From contig MGUT01000016.1 of NCBI GenBank assembly GCA_001800095.1, forward strand, positions 10,893 through 16,368: a stretch of 5,476 nucleotides of DNA. Direction: 5' to 3'. The notes below the pieces were generated by a model. That model saw only the letters and a list, made by a program, of their open reading frames with translations, did no database searches and had not been told where the DNA came from. Shown one piece after another: positions 1 through 5,452 of the stretch; the first letter of the stretch is position 1; each line of letters starts with the position of its first letter. A program made the translations under genes and the position numbers. This DNA comes from Elusimicrobia bacterium RIFCSPLOWO2_01_FULL_64_13 (GTDB lineage Bacteria; Elusimicrobiota; Elusimicrobia; 2-02-FULL-39-32).

Positions 1-405
1 CCGGGCGGACTTCTTTTCCTCCGCTCTCAAAAGAACCCGGTCCGCGGAAAGAACGCTTCCCCGGTGCGCGGGGATCCCCAGGCGCCGGGAAATCCCGGCG
101 AACGTCTCCAGGAGGGAGGGGTCGCTCCTGCCGGCGTCCAGGACCAGGTCTCCGGGGAGGGCCTCTTCGGCCAGGGCCGCGGCGAACCCGGCCGAGATCG
201 CGAGGTCCGGCCGGCCGGGAGGACCGGCCATCGCCGCCTCGGCCGCCCGCCCGGCGTTCTTCCGGCCGATGCCGGTCAGGACAAGCTCCGCGCTCCCCCG
301 GGGCGTATCCCGCCGGTAAGCCCCCGGGCCCGAACGCGTCCACGCGCCGATTCCCAGGATATGTCCCGCTTCCCATCGCGTCGCGCAGAATATCGTGATA
401 TTCAT
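1..405 (-). CDS. Nucleoside phosphorylase/nucleosidase superfamily protein (MTAN/HpnG-like), N-terminal part, cut by window edge
   Basis: An open minus-strand frame gives 135 residues from ATG at 405 and leaves the left edge without a stop. It has the N-terminal features of the PNP/UDP phosphorylase fold. E12 sits in an N-terminal strand, at the place of the Glu near the start of MTA/SAH nucleosidase. TGIG (44-47) is followed by an Ala-rich helix. PDLAISAGFAAAL (66-78) matches the family's PD-x-x-x-x-x-G-x-A-G-x-L block, although the second G of 'AGG' is Ala here. GDLVL (85-89) and GSVLSAD (116-122) match the next strands. The C-terminal half, with the usual MEAA-type and catalytic Asp motifs, is outside the window. 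In hopanoid producers HpnG releases adenine from adenosylhopane. hpnA nearby makes that role attractive, but an MTA/SAH or futalosine nucleosidase cannot be excluded from this half. An in-frame stop (TAA, 417-415) lies just upstream, so no longer start exists, and no Shine-Dalgarno sequence precedes the ATG. Confidence 0.82.
   Translation of the reverse strand, partial: MNITIFCATRWEAGHILGIGAWTRSGPGAYRRDTPRGSAELVLTGIGRKNAGRAAEAAMAGPPGRPDLAISAGFAAALAEEALPGDLVLDAGRSDPSLLETFAGISRRLGIPAHRGSVLSADRVLLRAEEKKSAR
388..403. repeat. AT-rich palindrome over the first codons of the nucleosidase gene
   Basis: GAATATC-GT-GATATTC is a perfect inverted repeat with 7-bp arms and a 2-bp centre. It overlaps the last base of the minus-strand ATG (405-403) and the next five codons. 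It is conspicuously AT-rich for this GC-rich sequence and lies just downstream of the predicted transcription start (about 407). It could be an operator for a dimeric repressor, or it could form a small AU hairpin at the start codon. Its role is inference only. Confidence 0.5.
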
Positions 406-413
406 GAGAAGGT

Positions 414-443
414 ATTATCCCTATTCCGGAGAAGCCTTGTCAA
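414..443 (-). promoter_or_regulatory. Predicted sigma70-type promoter of the leftward nucleosidase gene
   Basis: On the minus strand a perfect -35 box TTGACA (443-438) is followed after 18 bases by GATAAT (419-414), a 5/6 match to TATAAT. The expected start of transcription is near 407, only about 2 bases before the ATG at 405. The mRNA would therefore be leaderless or nearly so, which agrees with the missing ribosome binding site. Confidence 0.6.
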
Positions 444-461
444 GAAACATCGCCTTGACAA
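437..461. repeat. Inverted repeat joining two divergent -35 boxes
   Basis: TTGTCAAG (437-444) and CTTGACAA (454-461) are perfect 8-bp inverted arms around a 9-bp spacer. Each arm contains the -35 hexamer of one of the two divergent promoters. The symmetry may simply come from two consensus -35 boxes placed back to back, but it extends one base beyond each hexamer on both sides. That would also suit a dimeric regulator controlling both genes. Confidence 0.6.
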
Positions 462-483
462 AACCCGGTTCGTGAGTTAGGAT
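455..483 (+). promoter_or_regulatory. Predicted sigma70-type promoter of the HD-GYP regulator
   Basis: A perfect -35 box TTGACA (455-460), a 17-base spacer and TAGGAT (478-483, a 4/6 match to TATAAT) form a plausible promoter. Transcription would begin near 490, leaving about 26 bases of leader before the ATG at 516. The leader region is C-rich, has no Shine-Dalgarno sequence, and contains a short possible stem, GTCGG (488-492) with CCGAC (499-503). Confidence 0.6.
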
Positions 484-515
484 GGAAGTCGGCCCGTCCC
501 GACGCCGGCCCCCCC

Positions 516-1631
516 ATGGCTAAACAGAAAAAGAACCGCGACCGCATCCTGATAGTCGACGACAATTCCGAGATCACCGACGTCGTCTCCATGACCCTGG
601 ACGAGGAGGGCTACCCCTGCCTGGTCGCCAACTCGGGCGAGCAGGCCCTTTCCATTCTCGGGAACGGGTCGGGGGAATTCTCCCTCGCTCTCATCGACGT
701 GAAGATGCCGGGCATGTCGGGGCTCGAGCTTCTCGAGACCGCCATGTCCGAGTATCCGGACATGGGAGTCATGATGATCTCGGGGTCGCAGGACATGGCC
801 CAGGCGGTGGAAGCCATGAGGCGGGGAGCCCTGGACTTCATCTCCAAACCCTTCGAGACGGAACTCCTCATCCCGCGCATCCAAAAAGCCCTCGAGCGGG
901 TGCATCTCGAGCGGGACAACCGCGAATACCAGAAGTTCCTGGAAGAAAAGGTGGACAGCCGCACGACCGCCCTCATCAGCAAGCACCGCTCTTTGCAGAA
1001 GCTCTACTTGAGCACGGTGGAGGCCATCGTTCGGGCGATCGAGGCCAAGGACCCCTACACCGTGGGCCATTCGAAAAGGGTGTCCAAATACTGCGCGCGC
1101 ATCGCGGAAAAGCTGAACGTCCCCGTGGCCGATCTGAACGACATCGAGATCGCGGGGCTCCTGCACGACGTGGGCAAGATCGGCATCTCCGACGCCATAC
1201 TCGCCAAGCCCTCCCGGCTCTCCATCGAGGAATACGAGTCGATCAAGGAGCATCCCCTGATCTCCCTCAAGATCATCGAACCCATCCAGGAGCTCAACCG
1301 CGTCAAGCTGTTCGTCAAGCACCACCATGAAAAATGGGACGGGACGGGATACCCGGACCGTCTGAAGGAGGAAGGGATCCCCGTGGGCGCGAGGATCCTG
1401 TCCGTGGCGGACGCTTTCGACACCATGTGGATCGGACGGCAATACCACGCTTCCTGGGACCTGGACACGGTGATCGAGGAATTCAAGAGGAACCGCGGCA
1501 CCCAGTTCGACCCGGCCGTGGTGGACGCCTTCATCGAACTCGTCACGCACGACCAGAGCGCTTTCGACCTCATCCGGCAGGAAAACCCGCCCAGGTTCTC
1601 CCAGAACGGCACCCTCCGCTCGGGGTCGTAG
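516..1631 (+). CDS. Response regulator with HD-GYP cyclic di-GMP phosphodiesterase domain (RpfG-like)
   Basis: This 371-residue cytoplasmic protein has three parts. A REC domain (about 10-128) has the acidic pair D15/D16, phospho-acceptor D61, S89 and K111-P112, so it should accept phosphate from a histidine kinase; none is encoded here. A charged helical linker (about 128-165) follows. The HD-GYP domain (about 165-345) has H185 in HSKRV, H217-D218 in HDVGKIGI, H246, H270-H271-E272, DGTGYP (275-280), D299 and GTQFDP (328-333). The metal ligands and the GYP motif are therefore present, supporting hydrolysis of cyclic di-GMP to pGpG or GMP. The usual DAMTSDRPYR stretch after the last metal ligand reads DTMWIGRQYH, an unusual change. 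No other in-frame start lies close upstream; the ATG lacks a clear ribosome binding site but fits the REC start. It is a single-gene unit, divergent from the nucleosidase gene and convergent with hpnA. Confidence 0.93.
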   Translation: MAKQKKNRDRILIVDDNSEITDVVSMTLDEEGYPCLVANSGEQALSILGNGSGEFSLALIDVKMPGMSGLELLETAMSEYPDMGVMMISGSQDMAQAVEAMRRGALDFISKPFETELLIPRIQKALERVHLERDNREYQKFLEEKVDSRTTALISKHRSLQKLYLSTVEAIVRAIEAKDPYTVGHSKRVSKYCARIAEKLNVPVADLNDIEIAGLLHDVGKIGISDAILAKPSRLSIEEYESIKEHPLISLKIIEPIQELNRVKLFVKHHHEKWDGTGYPDRLKEEGIPVGARILSVADAFDTMWIGRQYHASWDLDTVIEEFKRNRGTQFDPAVVDAFIELVTHDQSAFDLIRQENPPRFSQNGTLRSGS

Positions 1632-1636
1632 ACCCC
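1622..1636. other. Small GC hairpin over the regulator's stop codon
   Basis: GGGGTC-GTA-GACCCC gives a perfect 6-bp stem with a 3-base loop, and the TAG stop (1629-1631) lies inside it. It sits in the 9-base gap region between two convergent genes. There is no T tract on either side, so it is not a standard intrinsic terminator. It could pause or protect either transcript end. Confidence 0.3.
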
Positions 1637-1640
1637 CGTC

Positions 1641-2651
1641 CTAGCAGTAGCCGTTTTCCTTATAAAAGAGCACCGCTTTCTCGAGCGCCCCATCGACAGG
1701 GCTCTGCGGGAGCCCGAGTTCCCTGACCGCCTTGGCGGATGAATAGAACATGATCTCGCGCGCCATCCGGACCCCGTCCAGGGGAACGGCGGGCGGGACG
1801 CCCGTCAGCCGGGCGAGCGCGGTGGAGAGGAACCCGGCGGCCCAGGCGGCGGCATAGGGGATCTTGAACCGGGGGGCCGGCCGGCCGGATATCCGCGCGA
1901 GCGTCTCGAGGATCTCGCGAAGCATGAGGTTCCGGTGCCCCAGGATGTACCTCTCCCCTTTCCTCCCCTTCTGCAAAGCCAGCATGTGGCCTTCGGCCAC
2001 GTCCGCCACGTCCACGAGATTCAGGCCCGTGTCCAGATAGGCGGGCATCCTTCCTTTGAGGAAATCCAGGATGATCCTGCCGGTGGGAGTGGGTTTGGAA
2101 TCGTGGGACCCGACCGGCGTGGATGGGTTGACGATCACCAGGTCCATCCCTTCCGCCGCGAACCTGCGCGCTTCCAGCTCCGCCTGGTACTTGGATATTT
2201 TATAGGGCCCGATGAGCTGGGACGGGGCGGGGTCGAGGGTCTCGTCCCCGGGAACGGACGAATGGGCGCCGTCCTTCCCTTCGGGCCGGCCCACGGCGGA
2301 GACGCTGGAGGTGTAGACGGTCCTCCGCACTCCGGCCGCGCGCGCCGCTTCCAGGATGTTCCGGGTCCCGGCGACGTTGGTCGCGATGAGCTCCGCTGGA
2401 TCTTTGGACCAGAGCCGGTAGTCCGCCGCGACGTGGAAGAGGACCTCCGCCCCGCGGCAGGCCCGCTTCAGGGACTCCGAATCCCTTAAATCTCCTTCCG
2501 CCAGCTCGACCCCGAGACCGCGCAGAAAGCGGAGATCGCTTCCCGGACGGACCAGACAGCGGACGGTCCCGAGACCCCGTTCCAGCGCTTTTTTCGCCAC
2601 GTGGTAGCCCACGAATCCCGTCGCCCCGGTGACCAGGACCCGGGCCGTCAT
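1641..2651 (-). CDS. hpnA: Hopanoid-associated sugar epimerase (HpnA), NAD-dependent epimerase/dehydratase family
   Basis: The product is a 336-residue extended short-chain dehydrogenase. It has an N-terminal Rossmann motif GATGFVG (9-15), GDLRD (53-57) for the cofactor ring, FHVAADYRLW (72-81), TSS (114-116), and the catalytic pair Y150/K154 in YKISK. The blocks VNPSTPVG (174-181), KPTPTGR (186-192) and MPAYLDTGLNLV are characteristic of the HpnA subfamily and separate it from ordinary UDP-glucose epimerases. HpnA genes commonly sit in hopanoid clusters; the exact reaction is not firmly established, and a role in side-chain sugar modification is presumed. The start at 2651 has a good Shine-Dalgarno sequence (GGAGG, 5 bases upstream) and leads directly into the Rossmann fold. 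The frame stays open further upstream, to 3014, but there it reads Arg/Pro-rich sequence inside dctM. Its ATG overlaps the dctM stop as ATGA, so it is the last visible gene of the transporter operon. Homologues also occur outside known hopanoid producers. Confidence 0.9.
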   Translation of the reverse strand: MTARVLVTGATGFVGYHVAKKALERGLGTVRCLVRPGSDLRFLRGLGVELAEGDLRDSESLKRACRGAEVLFHVAADYRLWSKDPAELIATNVAGTRNILEAARAAGVRRTVYTSSVSAVGRPEGKDGAHSSVPGDETLDPAPSQLIGPYKISKYQAELEARRFAAEGMDLVIVNPSTPVGSHDSKPTPTGRIILDFLKGRMPAYLDTGLNLVDVADVAEGHMLALQKGRKGERYILGHRNLMLREILETLARISGRPAPRFKIPYAAAWAAGFLSTALARLTGVPPAVPLDGVRMAREIMFYSSAKAVRELGLPQSPVDGALEKAVLFYKENGYC

Positions 2652-3916
2652 CCCGCCCTCCCGAGAAGCCAGAGACTCAATCCAGGGACATAGGTCACCG
2701 CGATCAGCGCCCCGATCAGGATCAGCCAGAAAGGCAGGGCGGCCCGGTAGACCTGGGTCAGGGGCTTCTCGAAACGCACGGCCGAAAGGAACAGGTTCAG
2801 CCCGAAAGGCGCGGTCATGTAGCCGATCTCGAGGTTCAAAAGGAAGATGATGCCCAGGTGCACGGGGTCGATCCCGTACTGCATCGCCACCGGGACCACG
2901 AGAGGGACCACGATGACGATGGCGGAGAACATCTCGACCATGTTCATGACGAGGAGGAAGACGTTCAGGAGGATGAGGAACAGGGTCCTGTCCTGGACGT
3001 AGCGGTGCACCCAACCGAAGAGCTTCATCGGGATCTGCTCATCGATGAGGTAGTTGGTGAGCCCGAGGGCCATGCCCATGACCATGAGGATAGCGCCCAC
3101 CAGCACCATGCTCTTGACCGTGATGCCGGAGAAGTCCCGGAAGAACTCCAGGTCCCGGAGGACCCAGAACTCGACCGCCGTCACATAAAAAGCCATGATG
3201 GCCGCCGCCTCCGTCGCCGTGAAGATCCCGCCGTATATCCCGCCGATGATGATGAAAGGGAGAGGGATCTCCCAGGCCGCCTCCCGCGCGGCCCGGCCCA
3301 GGGCACGCCCGCTGAAGGGAACCGTGGCCGCGCGCGCCTCCCTCTGGCGCAGAAGGGCGTAGGCGGAGAGGATGAGGATCAGGAGGAGCCCGGGGATGAG
3401 GCCGGCCAGGAACAGCCGGTCGATGCTCACCTTGGCGATGAGCCCGTAGAGGATGATGGGGAGACTCGGAGGGAAGAGAAGCCCGAGGCTTCCCGTGGTC
3501 GTGAGGAGCCCCAGGGAGAACCGTTCCGAATATCTCTGCTCGAGGAGCATGGGATAGAGGAGACCGCCCAGGGCGATGATGGTGACGCCGGAGGCGCCGG
3601 TGAAGGCGGTGAACACGGCGCAGGAGACCAGGGTGGCGACCGCCAGCCCTCCCGGCAGCCAGCCGAAAAGGGCGCCGGCCAGGTTGAGCAGCCTTTTGGG
3701 GGCGCGGCTTTCCGCCAGGACGTAGCCGGAATAGGTGAAGAGGGGCACGGCGATCAAGGCCGGGAGGGAAGCGAGACGGTAGAGCTCGGCCATGATGAGG
3801 GAGGGATCGATGGCCGCCGAATGGAAGGCGTACAGGGCGAGGGCCCCGATCGCCAAAAATACCGGCGCCCCCAGGGCCGTGAACGCCGCGACCAGGACGG
3901 CGAAGGCCGTTCCCAC
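2648..3916 (-). CDS. dctM: TRAP transporter large permease subunit (DctM family)
   Basis: This is a 422-residue, strongly hydrophobic inner-membrane protein with about a dozen membrane segments, the size and pattern of DctM. It couples sodium-ion (or proton) gradients to uptake of the ligand delivered by DctP. Family landmarks are GASGVTIIALGGLLYP (107-122), matching the G-S-S-A-T-type loop; a Tyr-Ser-x-x-F stretch (129-133); FPPS (148-151), matching the PPS motif; and EIGYMTAPFGLNLF, matching the second-half hairpin. In that hairpin the usual TPPVG is TAPFG (368-372). The start is GTG at 3916, one base after the dctQ stop, with GGAGG four bases before it; the first transmembrane helix begins almost at once. 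Its stop overlaps the hpnA start by 4 bases. Codon use matches its neighbours and no disruption is seen. Confidence 0.93.
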   Translation of the reverse strand: MGTAFAVLVAAFTALGAPVFLAIGALALYAFHSAAIDPSLIMAELYRLASLPALIAVPLFTYSGYVLAESRAPKRLLNLAGALFGWLPGGLAVATLVSCAVFTAFTGASGVTIIALGGLLYPMLLEQRYSERFSLGLLTTTGSLGLLFPPSLPIILYGLIAKVSIDRLFLAGLIPGLLLILILSAYALLRQREARAATVPFSGRALGRAAREAAWEIPLPFIIIGGIYGGIFTATEAAAIMAFYVTAVEFWVLRDLEFFRDFSGITVKSMVLVGAILMVMGMALGLTNYLIDEQIPMKLFGWVHRYVQDRTLFLILLNVFLLVMNMVEMFSAIVIVVPLVVPVAMQYGIDPVHLGIIFLLNLEIGYMTAPFGLNLFLSAVRFEKPLTQVYRAALPFWLILIGALIAVTYVPGLSLWLLGRAG

Positions 3917-3917
3917 C

Positions 3918-4433
3918 CTACCTCCCGGACCCGAAGAACATCTCCAGGGCTTCCGTCAGGCCGTTCAGGAAGAAATGGACCGCGAGGAGGATGAACCCGG
4001 CGGGGATGATGGAGTTGAGGGCGTATTCGGGGACGGACACCTCGCCGACCGTGAAGAGGATGGAGCCGGCATCGAGCTCATATCGATAGAAATCGACGGC
4101 GGCGCGGACCAGGAGAACGAGGCAGGCCACGGCCGCGGCGTGGATCGCCAAAGAAACGAACGCCCGCGTCCTCTCCGGCAGGGCCTTTTGAAGGACGTCG
4201 ATGGCGAAATGGCTCTTCTTCTCCGCGGCGATGGCCCCGCCCAGGAACCCGGCCCAGAGCACGAGGTGCCGCAGGAATATGTCGCCCCAAAGGATCCCGG
4301 CGGAGAAGACCTCCCGGAGGATGACCTGCAGGAACGCCATAAGGATCATGACGGCGGCGATCCCCACCAGGAGCGCGGTCTCGGTCTTGGCCAGGGCCGT
4401 CCGGAGCCCCGAGAGGGCGCGGAGGAGGCCCAT
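3918..4433 (-). CDS. dctQ: TRAP transporter small permease subunit (DctQ family)
   Basis: This is a 171-residue membrane protein with four predicted helices (about 20-42, 53-70, 91-113, 136-158), the standard DctQ topology. Family features are W49-G-D between helices 1 and 2, R55, W60 and the loop AAEKKSHFAIDVL (69-81), which matches the conserved basic loop with H-x-x-(V/I)-D after helix 2. DctQ associates with DctM and is needed for transport with DctP. The ATG at 4433 shares one base with the dctP stop (TGATG), so translation probably depends on reinitiation; the nearest purine run (GGGGAAG) is too close to be a good ribosome binding site. The open frame continues upstream inside dctP, but that extension is Arg/Pro-rich and lacks the family's N-terminus. 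Confidence 0.92.
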   Translation of the reverse strand: MGLLRALSGLRTALAKTETALLVGIAAVMILMAFLQVILREVFSAGILWGDIFLRHLVLWAGFLGGAIAAEKKSHFAIDVLQKALPERTRAFVSLAIHAAAVACLVLLVRAAVDFYRYELDAGSILFTVGEVSVPEYALNSIIPAGFILLAVHFFLNGLTEALEMFFGSGR

Positions 4434-5452
4434 CACTTCCCCGGATTGGACCGGAGCCGCTCGAGAGTCTTCTCGAGTTTTTCGAGCAGGTCCAGGGAAT
4501 AGAGCCTCCCGGCCAGGAGACGCCGGGCGGAGCGCCCGAGCTCCTCGTAGGCGCGCAGGAGTTCGGGAGGATCGAGAGGGGTCACCGTGATGCCGCTTTT
4601 TTTCAGGACAGCGACGGATTCCAGGTCCTCCTTGCGCGTGAGCCCGGTCAGGAGGGCCAGATGTTTCCTGCCCGTGCGCCGGAGGATCCCGCGGGAGGAC
4701 TCGGGCAAGGAGTCGAAAAAGCGCTTGGAGACGAGCACCGCTCCGGAAGCGTTCGCCAGCTGGTAACCGTACATGAACTTGACCCGCGTGAACCACTGCA
4801 GGGCGATGGCGGCCAGCGGCGAGGAATAGACCCCGTCGATGAGTCCCGTCTGGAGCGACGTCATCACGTCCGTCACGGAAAGGGGGATGGGGCTGACCCC
4901 GATGGTCTTGAACGCGGCCTCGGCGATGGGATCGCCCTCCCACATCCACATCTTGATATCCTTCAGGTCCCGGAGGTCGCGAACGGGGGTGTTCGTGAAG
5001 AAATACACGAACCCGACGTCCGCCCAGCCCAGAAGGACGGTGCCGCCCGCTTCGAAAGCGGAGTTCCATTCCTTATCGAAGGCGGCGCGTACCCGATCCA
5101 CTTCCTCCGGATTCCGGAACAGGAAGGGAGCGTCCAGGAGCCGGACTTCCGGGGCGATCTCCCCAAGCCCGACGCCCGTGAATCCCGCGGCCTGGATCTG
5201 TCCCAGGCGGAGCTTGCGGACCACGTCCTTCTCATCGCCGGATACCCCGCCCGAATAGAACCGGAATTCGAGCTCCCCGCCGCTTTCCCGGACCAGGTCC
5301 CGGTTCCATTCCTCCATCACGTTCATCCAGGTGCTGCCCTTGGGCGCGAGAGTGGCGAACTTGACGACGGTCTTGGCCCGGGCGGACCCGGCCGCCGCCA
5401 AGAGGATGAGGGCGCCGGCCGCGGCCGCGCCTATGCTTCTAGAAAAGCTCAT
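4433..5452 (-). CDS. dctP: TRAP transporter periplasmic substrate-binding protein (DctP family)
   Basis: This is a 339-residue secreted protein. An N-terminal signal peptide has one Arg, an Ala/Leu-rich core and a predicted cut after A24-R25-A26. There is no lipobox Cys, so it should be a free periplasmic protein. The mature part begins with KTVVKFATLAPKGS (27-40), the usual first strand. Further family blocks are GGVSGDEKDVVRKLRLGQI (68-86), LLDAPFLFRNPEEVD (105-119) and LQTGLIDGVYSSP (200-212). The family's 'KGLKxR' segment, whose Arg normally binds the ligand carboxylate, reads K-D-I-K-M-W (164-169), so the Arg is replaced by W169. Nearby WMWEGDP (169-175) resembles the subgroup found with TatT-type TRAP systems. 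The ligand cannot be named. ATG at 5452 has GGAGG six bases upstream. It is followed directly by dctQ, dctM and hpnA. Confidence 0.93.
   Translation of the reverse strand: MSFSRSIGAAAAGALILLAAAGSARAKTVVKFATLAPKGSTWMNVMEEWNRDLVRESGGELEFRFYSGGVSGDEKDVVRKLRLGQIQAAGFTGVGLGEIAPEVRLLDAPFLFRNPEEVDRVRAAFDKEWNSAFEAGGTVLLGWADVGFVYFFTNTPVRDLRDLKDIKMWMWEGDPIAEAAFKTIGVSPIPLSVTDVMTSLQTGLIDGVYSSPLAAIALQWFTRVKFMYGYQLANASGAVLVSKRFFDSLPESSRGILRRTGRKHLALLTGLTRKEDLESVAVLKKSGITVTPLDPPELLRAYEELGRSARRLLAGRLYSLDLLEKLEKTLERLRSNPGK

Noticed and set aside
64..480. Open plus-strand frame in the left part
   Set aside because: Its product is Gly/Arg/Pro-rich and lacks any motif. The opposite strand encodes a clear nucleosidase fold over 1-405, and the frame runs through both predicted promoters.
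484..515. Riboswitch or small RNA in the leader of the regulator
   Set aside because: The leader is only about 26 bases and holds at most a 5-bp stem, too little for a known riboswitch.
477..1550. Long open minus-strand frame opposite the HD-GYP regulator
   Set aside because: The product is a His/Gly/Asp/Val-rich string with no recognisable fold. The plus strand carries intact REC and HD-GYP motifs, so this is a GC-rich antisense shadow.
1871..1893. CCGG-rich inverted repeats within hpnA, and similar ones near 208-230
   Set aside because: They are self-complementary runs expected from Arg/Pro/Gly codons in GC-rich DNA, without a second signal.
2652..3014. N-terminal extension of hpnA
   Set aside because: The frame is open but reads Arg/Pro-rich sequence inside dctM. 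The ATG at 2651 has a good ribosome binding site and begins the Rossmann fold directly.
2858..3994. Long plus-strand frame opposite dctM and dctQ
   Set aside because: It is highly acidic, with His, Gly and Glu repeats, which is the expected complement of transmembrane codons, and it has no family features.
4434..5069. N-terminal extension of dctQ
   Set aside because: It is Arg/Pro/Gly-rich out-of-frame sequence within dctP. The start at 4433 gives a normal DctQ length and four-helix pattern.
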